Counted from the stretch's first letter, positions 1-14,334 are shown. The stretch is DNA of 64,000 nucleotides from Osmia lignaria lignaria (GCF_051020975.1 NW_027478159.1:15454501-15518500), one strand, 5' to 3'. The notes: generated by a model not told the origin, from the letters alone. Program-made: numbers and translations.

Positions 1-273
1 TTTCTTCTTCTTGTTGTTCTTCTTCTGCACAGCTAAGCTGGAAGTGGCATTTGCAGCTCGCAATAGTGCAGAGTTATCTCGAAGAAAGGGGCCACGGTGT
101 TTCTGTATCTCTATTATGTTGGTGCGGCTTCGGAACTTTTAGATATCTTGATATATCTCGAGAACTACGCATCTGATCAAAAAATATCATAGAACATAAA
201 ACGTAGGAAACTTAATTCTCTACAAAAAATGTCTCTTAACATTTTGCCATAGCTCGCTTCGTTTCCGAGATAT
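1..273. repeat. Partial satellite monomer at the left edge
   Basis: The window opens inside a monomer, at its TTC-rich tract, and 273 of the 322 bases are present. It matches the monomer from 3816 at an offset of 3864 bp (12 monomers). Both carry the rare variants TTATCTCGAAGAAAGG, TTTTAGATATCTTG and AAAAAATGTCTC. It differs in having AAAACGTAGG instead of AAAAAGTAGG. The array therefore continues to the left of the window. Confidence 0.95.
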
Positions 274-3200
274 TTGCAGATTTATCTCAAGGGAAGGGGC
301 CTGACGGACATATTTCGAGATATTTCTTCTTCTTGTTGTTCTTCTTCTGCACAGCTAAGCTGGAAGTGGCATTTGCAGCTCGCAATAGTGCAGAGTTATC
401 TCAAAGAAAGGGGCCACGGTGTTTCTGTATCTCTATTATGTAGGTGCGGCTTCGGAACTTTTAAATATCTCGATATATCTCGAGAACTACGCATCTGATC
501 GAAAAATATCATAGAACATAAAAAGTAGGAAACTTAATTCTCTACAAAAGAGGTCTCTTAACATTTTGCCATAGCTCGCTTCGTTTCCGAGATATTTGCA
601 GATTTATCTCAAGGGAAGGGGCCTGACGGACATTTTTCGAGATATTTCTTCTTCTTGTTGTTCTTCTTCTGCACAGCTAAGCTGGAAGTGGCATTTGCAG
701 CTCGCAATAGTGCAGAGTTATCTCGAAGAAAGGGGCCACGGTGTTTCTGTATCTCTATTATGTTGGTGCGGCTTCGGAACTTTTAGATATCTTGATATAT
801 CTCGAGAACTACGCATCTGATCAAAAAATATCATAGAACATAAAAAGTAACAAACTTAATTCTCTACAAAAAAGGTCTCTTAACATTTTGCCATAGCTCG
901 CTTTGTTTCCGAGATATTTGCAGATTTATCTCAAGGGAAGGGGCCTGACGGACATATTTCGAGATATTTCTTCTTCTTGTTGTTCTTCTTCTGCACAGCT
1001 AAGCTGGAAGTGGCATTTGCAGCTCGCAATAGTGCAGAGTTATCTCAAAGAAAGGGGCCACGGTGTTTCTGTATCTCTATTATGTTGGTGCGGCTTCGGA
1101 ACTTTTAAATATCTCGATATATCTCGAGAACTACGCATCTGATCGAAAAATATCATAGAACATAAAAAGTAGGAAACTTAATTCTCTACAGAAGAGGTCT
1201 CTTAACATTTTGCCATAGCTCGCTTCGTTTCCGAGATATTTGCAGATTTATCTCAAGGGAAGGGGCCTGACGGACATATTTCGAGATATTTCTTCTTTTT
1301 GTTGATCTTCTTCTGCACAGCTAAGCTGGAAGTGGCATTTGCAGCTCGCAATAGTGCAGAGTTATCTCAAAGAAAGGGGCCACGGTGTTTCTGTATCTCT
1401 ATTATGTTGGTGCGGCTTCGGATTTTTTAAATATCTTGATATATCTCGAGAACTACGCATCCGATCAAAAAATATCATAGAGCATAAAAAGTAGGAAACT
1501 GAATTCTCTACAAAAAAGGTCTCTTAACATTTTGCCATAGCTCGCTTCGTTTCCGAGATATTTGCAGATTTATCTCGAGGGAAGGGGCCTGACGGACATA
1601 TTTCGAGATATTTCTTCTTCTTGTTGTTCTTCTTCTGCACAGCTAAGCTGGAAGCGGCATTTGCGGCTCGCACTAGTGCAGGGTTATCTCAAAGAAAGGG
1701 GCCACGGTGTTTCTGTATCTCTATTATGTTGGTGCGGCTTCGGATCTTTTAAATATCTCGATATATCTCGAAAACTACGCTTCTGATTAAAAAATATCAT
1801 AGAACATAAATTGTAGGAAACATAATTCTCTACAAAAAAGGTCTCTTAACATTTTGCCATAGCTCGTTTCGTTTCCGAGATATTTGCAGATTTATCTCAA
1901 GGGAAGGGGCCTGACGGACATATTTCGAGATATTTCTTCTTTTTGTTGATCTTCTTCTGCACAGCTAAGCTGGAAGTGGCATTTCCAGCTCGCAATAGTG
2001 CAGAGTTATCTCAAAGAAAGGGGCCACGGTGTTTCTGTATCTCTATTATGTTGGTGCGGCTTCGGAACTTTTAAATATCTTGATATATCTCGAGAACTAC
2101 GCGTCTGATCAAAAAATATCATAGAACATAAAAAGTAGGAAACTAAATTCTCTACAAAAACGGTCTCTTAACATTTTGCCATGGCTCGCTTCGTTTCCGA
2201 GATATTTGCAGATATATCTCAAGGGAAGGGGCCTGACGGACATATTTCGAGATATTTCTTCTTCTTGTTGTTCTTCTTCTGCACAGCTAAGCTGGAAGTG
2301 GCATTTGCGGCTCGCACTAGTGCACAGTTATCTCAAAGAAAGGGGCCACGGTGTTTCTGTATCTCTATTATGTTGGTGCGTCTTCGGAACTTTTAAATAT
2401 CTTGATATATCTCGAGAACTACGCTTCTGATCAAAAAATATCATAGAACGTAAATTGTAGGAAACATTATTCTCTACAAAAAAGGTCTCTTAACATTTTG
2501 CCATAGCTCGCTTCGTTTCCGAGATATTTGCAGATTCATCTCAAGGGAAGGGGTCTGACGGACATATTTCGAGATATTTCTTCTTCTTGTTGTTCTTCTT
2601 CTGCACAGCTAAGCTCGAAGTGGCATTTGCAGCTCGCAATAGTGCAGAGTTATCTCAAAGAAAGAGGCCACGGTGTTTCTGTACCTCTATTATGTTGGTG
2701 CAGCTTCGGAACTTTTAAATATCTTGATATATCTCGAGAACTACGCATCTGATCAAAAAATATCATCGAACATAAAAAGTAGGAAACTTAATTCTCTACA
2801 AAAAAGGTCTCTTAACATTTTGCCATAGCTCGCTTCGTTTCCGAGATATTTGCAGATTTATCTCAAGGGAAGGGTCCTGATGGACATATTTCGAGATATT
2901 TCTTCTTCTTGTTGTTCTTCTTCTGCACAGCTAAACTGGAAGTGGCATTTCCAGCTCGCAATCGTGCAGAGTTATCTCAAAGAAAGGGGCCACGGTGTTT
3001 CTGTATCTCTATTATGTTGGTGCGGCTTCGGAACTTTTAAATATCTCGATATATCTCGAAAACTACGCTTCTGATCAAAAAATATCATAGAACATAAATT
3101 GTAGGAAACATAATTCTCTACAAAAAAGGTCTCTTAACATTTTGCCATAGCTCGCTTCGTTTCCGAGATATTTGCAGATTCAGCTCAAAGGAACGGGCCT

Positions 3201-5425
3201 GACGGACATATTTCGAGATATTTCTTCTTCTTGTTGTTCTTCTTCTGCACAGCTAAGCTGGAAGCGGCATTTGCGGCTCGCACTAGTGCAGGGTTATCTC
3301 AAAGAAAGGGGCCACGGTGTTTCTGTATCTCTATTATGTTGGTGCGGCTTCGGATCTTTTAAATATCTCGATATATCTCGAAAACTACGCTTCTGATTAA
3401 AAAATATCATAGAACATAAATTGTAGGAGACATAATTCTCTACAAAAAAGGTCTCTTAACATTTTGCCATAGCTCGTTTCGTTTCCGAGATATTTGCAGA
3501 TTTATCTCAAGGGAAGGGGCCTGACGGACATATATCGAGATATTTCTTCTTCTTGTTGTTCTTCTTCTGCACAGATAAGCTGGAAGTGGCATTTACAGCT
3601 CGCAATAGTGCAGAATTATCTCAAAGAAAGGGGCCACGGTGTTTCTGTATCTCTATTATGTTGGTGCGGCTTCGGAACTTTTAAATATCTTGATATATCT
3701 CGAGAACTACGCATCTGATCAAAAAATATCATAGAACATGAAAAGTAGGAAACTTAATTCTCTACAAAAAAGGTCTCTCAACATTTTGCCATAGCTCGCT
3801 TCGTTTCCGAGCTATTTGCAGATTTATCTCAAGGGAAGGGGCCTGACGGACATTTTTCGAGATATTTCTTCTTCTTGTTGTTCTTCTTCTGCACAGCTAA
3901 GCTGGAAGTGGCATTTGCAGCTCGCAATAGTGCAGAGTTATCTCGAAGAAAGGGGCCACGGTGTTTCTGTATCTCTATTATGTTGGTGCGGCTTCGGAAC
4001 TTTTAGATATCTTGATATATCTCGAGAACTACGCATCTGATCAAAAAATATCATAGAACATAAAAAGTAGGAAACTTAATTCTCTACAAAAAATGTCTCT
4101 TAACATTTTGCCATAGCTCGCTTCGTTTCCGAGATATTTGCAGATTTATCTCAAGGGAAGGGGCCTGACGGACATATTTCGAGATATTTCTTCTTCTTGT
4201 TGTTCTTCTTCTGCACAGCTAAGCTGGAAGTGGCATTTGCAGCTCGCAATAGTGCAGAGTTATCTCAAAGAAAGGGGCCACGGTGTTTCTGTATCTCTAT
4301 TATGTTGGTGCGGCTTCGGAACTTTTAAATATCTCGATATATCTCGAGAACTACGCATCTGATCGAAAAATATCATAGAACATAAAAAGTAGGAAACTTA
4401 ATTCTCTACAAAAGAGGTCTCTTAACATTTTGCCATAGCTCGCTTCGTTTCCGAGATATTTGCAGATTTATCTCAAGGGAAGGGGCCTGACGGACATTTT
4501 TCGAGATATTTCTTCTTCTTGTTGTTCTTCTTCTGCACAGCTAAGCTGGAAGTGGCATTTGCAGCTCGCAATAGTGCAGAGTTATCTCGAAGAAAGGGGC
4601 CACGGTGTTTCTGTATCTCTATTATGTTGGTGCGGCTTCGGAACTTTTAGATATCTTGATATATCTCGAGAACTACGCATCTGATCAAAAAATATCATAG
4701 AACATAAAAAGTAACAAACTTAATTCTCTACAAAAAAGGTCTCTTAACATTTTGCCATAGCTCGCTTCGTTTCCGAGATATTTGCAGATTTATCTCAAGG
4801 GAAGGGGCCTGACGGACATATTTCGAGATATTTCTTCTTCTTGTTGTTCTTCTTCTGCACAGCTAAGCTGGAAGTGGCATTTGCAGCTCGCAATAGTGCA
4901 GAGTTATCTCAAAGAAAGGGGCCACGGTGTTTCTGTATCTCTATTATGTTGGTGCGGCTTCGGATTTTTTAAATATCTTGATATATCTCGAGAACTACGC
5001 ATCCGATCAAAAAATATCATAGAGCATAAAAAGTAGGAAACTTAATTCTCTACAAAAAAGGTCTGTTAACATTTTGCCATAGCTCGCTTCGTTTCCGAGA
5101 TATTTGCAGATTTATCTCGAGGGAAGGGGCCTGACGGACATATTTCGAGATATTTCTTCTTCTTGTTGTTCTTCTTCTGCACAGCTAAGCTGGAAGCGGC
5201 ATTTGCGGCTCGCACTAGTGCAGGGTTATCTCAAAGAAAGGGGCCACGGTGTTTCTGTATCTCTATTATGTTGGTGCGGCTTCGGATCTTTTAAATATCT
5301 CGATATATCTCGAAAACTACGCTTCTGATTAAAAAATATCATAGAACATAAATTGTAGGAAACATAATTCTCTACAAAAAAGGTCTCTTAACATTTTGCC
5401 ATAGCTCGTTTCGTTTCCGAGATAT

Positions 5426-5748
5426 TTGCAGATTTATCTCAAGGGAAGGGGCCTGACGGACATATTTCGAGATATTTCTTCTTTTTGTTGATCTTCTTCT
5501 GCACAGCTAAGCTGGAAGTGGCATTTCCAGCTCGCAATAGCGCAGAGTTATCTCAAAGAAAGGGGCCACGGTGTTTCTATATCTCTATTATGTTGGTGCG
5601 TCTTCGGAACTTTTAAATATCTCGATATATCTCGAAAACTACGCTTCTGATCAAAAAATATCATAGAACATAAATTGTAGGAAACATAATTCTCTACAAA
5701 AAAAGGCCCCTTAACATTTTGCCATAGTTCGCTTCGTTTCCGAGATAT
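5426..5748. repeat. 323-bp monomer with a one-base A insertion
   Basis: This unit is one base longer than the standard. The extra base is in the A-tract near 5698-5704, which has seven A instead of six and is followed by GGCCCC instead of GGTCTC. The insertion shifts the phase of all later monomers. The unit also has TTTTTGTTGATC in the TTC tract, which puts a TGA in the usual open frame. Confidence 0.93.
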
Positions 5749-8700
5749 TTGCAGATTCAGCTCAAAGGAACTGGCCTGACGGACATATTTCGAGATATTT
5801 TTTCTTCTTGTTGTTCTTCCTCTGCACAGCTAAGCTGGAAGTGGCATCTGCAGCTCGCAATAGTGCAGAGTTATCTCAAAGAAAGGGGCCACGGTGTTTC
5901 TGTATCTCTATTATGTTGGGGCGGCTTCGGAACTTTTAAATAAATCGATATATCTCGAAAACTACGCTTCTGATCAAAAAATATCATAGAACATAAATTG
6001 TAGGAAACTTAATTCTCTACAAAAAAGGTCTCTTAACATTTTGCCATACCTCTCTTCGTTTCCGAGATATTTGCAGATTTATCTCAAGGGAAGGGGCCTG
6101 ACGGACATATTTCGAGATATTTCTTCTTCTTGTTGTTCTTCTTCTGCACAGCTTAGCTGGAAGTGGCATTTGCAGCTCGCAATAGTGCAGAGTTATCTCA
6201 AAGAAAGGGGCCACGGTGTTTCTGTATCTCTATTATGTTGGTGCGGCTTCGGAACTTTTAAATATCTTGATATATCTCGAGAACTACGCGTCTGATCAAA
6301 AAATATCGTAGAACATAAAAAGTAGGAAACTTAATTCTCTACAAAAACGGTCTCTTAACATTTTGCCATGGCTCGCTTCGTTTCCGAGATATTTGCAGAT
6401 ATATCTCAAGGGAAGGGGCCTGACGGACATATTTCGAGATATTTCTTCTTCTTGTTGTTCTTCTTCTGCACAGCTAAGCTGGAAGTGGCATTTGCGGCTC
6501 GCACTAGTGCACAGTTATCTCAAAGAAAGGGGCCACGGTGTTTCTGTATCTCTATTATGTTGGTGCGTCTTCGGAACTTTTAAATATCTTGATATATCTC
6601 GAGAACTACGCTTCTGATCAAAAAATATCATCGAACGTAAATTGTAGGAAACATTATTCTCTACAAAAAAGGTCTCTTAACATTTTGCCATAGCTCGCTT
6701 CGTTTCCGAGATATTTGCAGATTCATCTCAAGGGAAGGGGTCTGACGGACATATTTCGAGATATTTCTTCTTCTTGTTGTTCTTCTTCTGCACAGCTAAG
6801 CTCGAAGTGGCATTTGCAGCTCGCAATAGTGCAGAGTTATCTCAAAGAAAGAGGCCACGGTGTTTCTGTACCTCTATTATGTTGGTGCAGCTTCGGAACT
6901 TTTAAATATCTTGATATATCTCGAGAACTACGCATCTGATCAAAAAATATCATCGAACATAAAAAGTAGGAAACTTAATTCTCTACAAAAAAGGTCTCTT
7001 AACATTTTGCCATAGCTCGCTTCGTTTCCGAGATATTTGCAGATTTATCTCAAGGGAAGGGTCCTGATGGACATATTTCGAGATATTTCTTCTTCTTGTT
7101 GTTCTTCTTCTGCACAGCTAAACTGGAAGTGGCATTTCCAGCTCGCAATCGTGCAGAGTTATCTCAAAGAAAGGGGCCACGGTGTTTCTGTATCTCTATT
7201 ATGTTGGTGCGGCTTCGGAACTTTTAAATATCTCGATATATCTCGAAAACTACGCTTCTGATCAAAAAATATCATAGAACATAAATTGTAGGAAACCTAA
7301 TTCTCTACAAAAAACGTCTCTCAACATTTTGCCATAGCTCGCTTCGTTTCCGAGATATTTGCAGATTCAGCTCAAAGGAACGGGCCTGACGGACATATTT
7401 CGAGATACTTCTTCTTCTTGTTGTTCTTCTTCTGCACAGCTAAGCTGGAAGTGGCATTTGCGGCTCGCACTAGTGCAGAGTTATCTCAAAGAAAGGGGCC
7501 ACGGTGTTTCTGTATCTCTATTATGTTGGTGCGGCTTCGGAACTTTTAAATATCTCGATATATATCGAAAACTACGCTTCTGATCAAAAAATATCATAGA
7601 ACATAAATTGTAGGAAACATAATTCTCTACAAAAAACGTCTCTTAACATTTTGCCATAGCTCGCTTCGTTTCCGAGATATTTGCAGATTCAGCTCAAAGG
7701 AACGGGCCTGACGGACATATTTCGAGATACTCCTTCTTCTTGTTGTTCTTCTTCTGCACAGCTAAGCTGGAAGTGGCATTTGCGGCTCGCACTAGTGCAG
7801 AGTTATCTCAAAGAATGGGGCCACGGTGTTTCTGTATCTCTATTATGTTGGTGCGGCTTCGGAACTTTTAAATATCTCGATATATCTCGAGAACTACGCT
7901 TCTGATCAAAAAATATCATAGAACATAAATTGTAGGAAACATAATTCTCTACAAAAAAGGTCTGTGAACATTTTGCCATAGCTCACTTCGTTTCCGAGAT
8001 ATTTGCAGATATATCTCAAGGGAAGGGGCCTGACGGACATATATCGAGATATTTCTTCTTCTTGTTGTTCTTCTTCTGCACAGCTAAGCTGGAAGTGGCA
8101 TTTGCAGCTCGCAATAGTGCAGAGTTATCTCAAAGAAAGGGGCCACGGTGTTTCTGTATCTCTATTATGTTGGTGCGGCTTCGGAACTTTTAAATATCTC
8201 GATATATCTCGAGAACTACGCATCTGATCGAAAAATATCATAGAACATAAAAAGTAGGAAACTTAATTCTCTACAGAAGAGGTCTCTTAACATTTTGCCA
8301 TAGCTCGCTTCGTTTCCGAGATATTTGCAGATTTATCTCAAGGGAAGGGGCCTGACGGACATATTTCGAGATATTTCTTCTTTTTGTTGATCTTCTTCTG
8401 CACAGCTAAGCTGGAAGTGGCATTTGCAGCTCGCAATAGTGCAGAGTTATCTCAAAGAATGGGGCCACGGTGTTTCTGTATCTCTATTATGTTGGTGCGG
8501 CTTCGGATTTTTTAAATATCTTGATATATCTCGAGAACTACGCATCCGATCAAAAAATATCATAGAGCATAAAAAGTAGGAAACTTAATTCTCTACAAAA
8601 AAGGTCTCTTAACATTTTGCCATAGCTCGCGTCGTTTCCGAGATATTTGCAGATTTATCTCGAGGGAAGGGGCCTGACGGACATATTTCGAGATATTTCT

Positions 8701-8968
8701 TCTTCTTGTTGTTCTTCTTCTGCACACCTAAGCTGGAAGCGGCATTTGCGGCTCGCACTAGTGCAGGGTTATCTCAAAGAAAGGGGCCACGGTGTTTCTG
8801 TATCTCTATTATGTTGGTGCGGCTTCGGATCTTTTAAATATCTCGATATATCTCGAAAACTACGCTTCTGATTAAAAAATATCATAGAACATAAATTGTA
8901 GGAAACATAATTCTCTACAAAAAAGGTCTCTTAACATTTTGCCATAGCTCGTTTCGTTTCCGAGATAT

Positions 8969-9291
8969 TTGCAGATTTATCTCAAGGGAAGGGGCCTGAC
9001 GGACATATTTCGAGATATTTCTTCTTTTTGTTGATCTTCTTCTGCACAGCTAAGCTGGAAGTGGCATTTCCAGCTCGCAATAGCGCAGAGTTATCTCAAA
9101 GAAAGGGACCACGGTGTTTCTATATCTCTATTATGTTGGTGCGTCTTCGGAACTTTTAAATATCTCGATATATCTCGAAAACTACGCTTCTGATCAAAAA
9201 ATATCATAGAACATAAATTGTAGGAAACATAATTCTCGACAAAAAAAGGCCCCTTAACATTTTGCCATAGTTCGCTTCGTTTCCGAGATAT
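8969..9291. repeat. Second 323-bp monomer, homologous to the one from 5426
   Basis: It carries the same seven-A tract (9241-9247) followed by GGCCCC, and the same TTTTTGTTGATC and CAATAGCGCAG variants as the unit from 5426. It lies 3543 bp away, the local HOR offset. One substitution nearby (CTCGAC for CTCTAC) is private. The insertion is therefore shared by descent and predates the HOR duplication. Confidence 0.93.
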
Positions 9292-10579
9292 TTGCAGATT
9301 CAGCTCAAAGGAACTGGCCTGACGGACATATTTCGAGATATTTTTTCTTCTTGTTGTTCTTCCTCTGCACAGCTAAGCTGGAAGTGGCATCTGCACCTCG
9401 CAATAGTGCAGAGTTATCTCAAAGAAAGGGGCCACGGTGCTTCTGTATCTCTATTATGTTGGGGCGGCTTCGGAACTTTTAAATGAATCGATATATCTCG
9501 AAAACTACGCTTCTGATCAAAAAATATCATAGAACATAAATTGTAGGAAACTTAATTCTCTACAAAAAAGGTCTCTTAACATTTTGCCATAGCTCTCTTC
9601 GTTTCCGAGATATTTGCAGATTTATCTCAAGGGAAGGGGCCTGACGGACATATTTCGAGATATTTCTTCTTCTTGTTGTTCTTCTTCTGCACAGCTTAGC
9701 TGGAAGTGGCATTTGCAGCTCGCAATAGTGCAGAGTTATCTCAAAGAAAGGGGCCACGGTGTTTCTGTATCTCTATTATGTTGGTGCGGCTTCGGAACTT
9801 TTAAATATCTTGATATATCTCGAGAACTACGCGTCTGATCAAAGAATATCATAGAACATAAAAAGTAGGAAACTTAATTCTCTACAAAAACGGTCTCTTA
9901 ACATTTTGCCATGGCTCGCTTCGTTTCCGAGATATTTGCAGATATATCTCAAGGGAAGGGGCCTGACGGACATATTTCGAGATATTTCTTCTTCTTGTTG
10001 TTCTTCTTCTGCACAGCTAAGCTGGAAGTGGCATTTGCGGCTCGCACTAGTGCACAGTTATCTCAAAGAAAGGGGCCACGGTGTTTCTGTATCTCTATTA
10101 TGTTGGTGCGTCTTCGGAACTTTTAAATATCTTGATATATCTCGAGAACTACGCTTCTGATCAAAAAATATCATAGAACGTAAATTGTAGGAAACATTAT
10201 TCTCTACAAAAAAGGTCTCTTAACATTTTGCCATAGCTCGCTTCGTTTCCGAGATATTTGCAGATTCATCTCAAGGGAAGGGGTCTGACGGACATATTTC
10301 GAGATATTTCTTCTTCTTGTTGTTCTTCTTCTGCACAGCTAAGCTCGAAGTGGCATTTGCAGCTCGCAATAGTGCAGAGTTATCTCAAAGAAAGAGGCCA
10401 CGGTGTTTCTGTACCTCTATTATGTTGGTGCGGCTTCGGAACTTTTAAATATCTTGAAATATCTCGAGAACTACGCATCTGATCAAAAAATATCATAGAA
10501 CATAAAAAGTAGGAAACTTAATTCTCTACAAAAAAGGTCTCTTAACATTTTCCCATAATTGGCATCGTTTCCGAGATAT

Positions 10580-13500
10580 TTGCAGATATAGCTCAAGGGA
10601 AGGGGCCTGACGGACATATTCCGAGATATTTCTTCTTCTTGTTGTTCCTCTTCTGCACAGCTAAGCTGGAAGTGGCATTTGCAGGTCGCAATAGTGCAGA
10701 GTTATCTCAAAGAAAGGGGCCACGGTGTTTCTGTATCTCTATTATGTTGGTGCGCCTTCGGAACTTTTAAATATCTCGATATATCTCGAAAACTACGCTT
10801 CTGATCAAAAAATATCAGAGAACGTAAATTGTAGGAAACATAATTCTCTACAAAAAAGGTCTCTTAACATTTTGCCGTAGCTCGCTTCGTTTCCGAGATA
10901 TTTGCAGATTTATCTCAAGGGAAGGGGCCTGACGGACATATTTCGAAATATTTCTTATTCTTGTTGTTCTTCTTCTGCACAGCTAAGCTGGAAGTGGCAT
11001 TTGCAGCTCGCAATACTGCAGAGTTATCTCAAAGAAAGGGGCCACGGTGTTTCTGTACCTCTATTATGTTGGTGCAGCTTCGGAGCTTTTAAATATCTTG
11101 ATATATCTCGAGAACTACGCATCTGATCAAAAAATATCATAAAACATAAAAAGTAGGAAACTTAATTCTCTACAAAAAAGGTCTTTTAACGTTTTGCAAT
11201 AGCTCGCTTCGTTTCCGAGATATTTGCAGATTTATCTCAAGGGAAGGGTCCTGACGGACATATTTCGAGATATTTCTTCTTCTTGTTGTTCTTCTTCTGC
11301 ACAGCTAAACTGGAAGTGGCATTTCCAGCTCGCAATCATGCAGAGTTATCTCAAAGAGAGGGGCCACGGTGTTTCTGTATCTCTATTATGTTGGTGCGGC
11401 TTCGGAACTTTTAAATATCTTGATATATCTCGAGAACTACGCCTCTGATCGAAAAATATCATAGAACATAAAAAGTAGGAAACTTAATTCTCTACAAAAA
11501 AGGTCTCTTAACATTTTGCCATAGCTCGCTTCGTTTCCGAGATATTTGCAGATTTATCTCAAGGGAAGGGGCCTGACGGACATATTTCGAGATATTTCTT
11601 CTTCTTGTTGTTCCTCTTCTGCACAGCTAAGCTGGAAGTGGCATTTGCAGCGCGCAATAGTGCAGAGTTATCTCAAAGAAACGGGCCACGGTGTTTCTGT
11701 ATCTCTATTATGTTGGTGCGGCTTCGGAACTTTTAAATATCTTGATATATCTCGAGAACTACGCATCTGATCAAAAAATATCATAGAACATAAAAAGTAG
11801 GAAACTTAATTCTCTACAAAAAAGGTCTCTTAACATTTTCCCATAACTGGCATCGTTTCCGAGATATTTGCAGATTTATCTCAAGGGAAGGGGCCTGACG
11901 GACATATTTCGAGATATTTCTTCTTCTTGTTGTTCTTCTTCTGCACATCTAAGCTGGAAGTGGCATTTGCAGCTCGCAATAGTGCAGAGTTATCGCAAAG
12001 AAAGGGGCCACGGTGTTTCTGTATCTCTATTATGTTGGTGCGGCTTTCGAACTTTTAAATATCTTGATATATCTCGAGAACTACGCATCTGATCAAAAAA
12101 TATCATAGAACATAAAAAGTAGGAAACCTAATTTTCTACAAAAAAGGTCTCTTAACATTTTGCCGTAGCTCGCTTCGTTTCCGAGATATTTGCAGATTTA
12201 TCTCAAGGGAAGGGGCCTGACGGACATATTTCGAAATATTTCTTATTCTTGTTGTTCTTCTTCTGCACAGCTAAGCTGGAAGTGGCATTTGCAGCTCGCT
12301 ATAGTGCAGAGTTATCTCAAAGAAAGGGGCCACGGTGTTTCTGTACCTCTATTATGTTGGTGCAGCTTCGGAGCTTTTAAATATCTTGATATATCTCGAG
12401 AACTACGCATCTGATCAAAAAATATCATAGAAAATATAAAGTAGGAAACTTAATTCTCTACAAAAAAGGTCTTTTAACGTTTTGCAATAGCTCGCTTCGT
12501 TTCCGAGATATTTGCAGATTTATCTCAAGGGAAGGGTCCTGACGGACATATTTCGAGATATTTCATCTTCTTGTTGTTCTTCTTCTGCACAGCTAAGCTG
12601 GAAGTGGCATTTGCAGCTCGCAATCGTGCAGAGTTATCTCAAAGAGAGGGGCCACGGTGTTTCTGTATCTCTATTATGTTGGTGCGGCTTCGGAACTTTT
12701 AAATATCTTGATATATCTCGAGAACTACGCCTCTGATCGAAAAATATCATACAACATAAAAAGTAGGGAACTTAATTCTCTACAAAAAAGGTCTCTTAAC
12801 ATTTTGCCATAGCTCGCTTCGTTTCCGAGATATTTGCAGATTTATCTCAAGGGAAGGGGCCTGACGGACATATTTCGAGATATTTCTTCTTCTTGTTGTT
12901 CTTCTTCTGCACAGCTAAACTGGAAGTGGCATTTCCAGCTCGCAATCATGCAGAGTTATCTCAAAGAGAGGGGCCACGGTGTTTCTGTATCTCTATTATG
13001 TTGGTGCGGCTTCGGATCTTTTAAATATCTTGATATATCTCGAGAACTACGCCTCTGATCGAAAAATATCATAGAACATAAAAAGTAGGAAACTTAATTC
13101 TCTACAAAAAAGGTCTCTTAACATTTTGCCATAGCTCGCTTCGTTTCCGAGATATTTGCAGATTTATCTCAAGGGAAGGGGCCTGACGGACATATTCCGA
13201 GATATTTCTTCTTCTTGTTGTTCCCCTTCTGCACAGCTAAGCTGGAAGTGGCATTTGCAGCTCGCAATAGTGCAGAGTTATCTCAAAGAAAGGGGCCACG
13301 GTGTTTCTGTACCTCTATTATGTTGGTGCAGCTTCGGAGCTTTTAAATATCTTGATATATCTCGAGAACTACGCATCTGATCAAAAAATATCATAGAACA
13401 TAAAAAGTAGGAAACTTAATTCTCTACAAAAAAGGTCTCTTAACATTTTCCCATAGCTGGCATCGTTTCCGAGATATTTGCAGATTTAGCTCAAGGGAAG

Positions 13501-14334
13501 GGGCCTGACGGACATATTCCGAGATATTTCTTCTTCTTGTTGTTCCTCTTCTGCACAGCTAAGCTGGAAGTGGCATTTGCAGGTCGCAATAGTGCAGAGT
13601 TATCTCAAAGAAAGGGGCCACGGTGTTTCTGTATCTCTATTATGTTGGTGCGGCTTCGGAACTTTTAAATATCTCGATATATCTCGAAAACTACGCTTCT
13701 GATCAAAACATATCATAGAACATAAAAAGTAGGAAACTTAATTCTCTACAAATAATGTCTCTTAACATTTTGCGATAGCTCGCTTGGTTTCCGAGATATT
13801 TGCAGATTTATCTCAAGGGAAGGGGCCTGACGGACATATTTCGAGATATTTCTTCTTCTTCTTGTTCTTCTTCTGCACAGCTAAGCTAGAAGTGGCATTT
13901 GCAGCTCGCAATAGTGCAGAGTTACCTCAAAGAAAGGGGCCACGGTGTTTCTGTATCTCTATTATGTTGGTGCGGCTTCGGAACTTTTAAATATCTTGAT
14001 ATATCTCGAGAACTACGCATCTGATCAAAAAATATCATAGAACATAAAAAGTAGGAAACTTAATTCTCTACAAAAAAGGTCTCTTAACATTTTGCCATAG
14101 TTCGCTTCGTTTCCGAGATATTTGCAGATTTATCTCGAGGGAAGGGGCCTGACGGACATATTTCGAGATATTTCTTCTTCTTGTTGTTCTTCTTCTGCAC
14201 AGCTGAGCTGGAAGCGGCATTTGCGCCTCGCACTAGTGCAGAGTTATCTCAAAGAAAGGGGCCACGGTGTTTCTGTATCTCTATTATGTTGGTGCGGCTT
14301 CGGAACTTTTAAGTATCTCGATATATCTCGAAAA
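10580..14334. repeat. Mixed monomers with a 4-monomer repeat and a TGGCATCG-flank subfamily
   Basis: The monomer from 10902, with CGAAATATTTCTTATTC and GGAGCTTTT, recurs at 12190, an offset of 1288 bp (4 monomers). The monomers that follow are shuffled, for example 11224 resembles 12834 more than 12512. The boundary segment reads CCCATA..TGGCATCG instead of GCCATAGCTCGCTTCG before 10580, before 11868 and before 13478. The monomer from 13800 has a TAG in AAGCTAGAAGTGG. I see nothing in this stretch except satellite. Confidence 0.85.

Larger units (their letters stand above)
1..10480. repeat. Divergent 11- to 13-monomer HOR, three partial copies
   Basis: Rare variant monomers recur in the same order. 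The first copy is about 1-3815, the second about 3816-8646, the third 8647-10480. The monomers from 274 and 596 match 4138 and 4460 at 12 monomers. The monomer from 1562 matches 5104 at 11 monomers. Those from 2206, 2528 and 2850 match 6393, 6715 and 7037 at 13 monomers plus one base. Those from 5104 to 6715 match 8647 to 10258 at 3543 bp. The changing offset is explained by fused monomers: 4782 looks like the front of 918 joined to the back of 1240, and 1884 like the front of 5426 joined to the back of 6071. Copies differ by scattered substitutions, more than in blocks to the right. Confidence 0.85.

Noticed and set aside
2181..2396. ATG-initiated frames at 2181, 6368 and 9911
   Set aside because: The ATG comes from a single A-to-G change (CCATAGCTC to CCATGGCTC) in three HOR-partner monomers. 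The downstream sequence is ordinary satellite.
2870..3070. Hammerhead ribozyme in monomers with GTCCTGATGGAC or in the CTGATCAAAA segment
   Set aside because: The CUGAUGA core followed by a stem and GAAA is not present. CTGATGG and CTGATCA do not fit the catalytic core.
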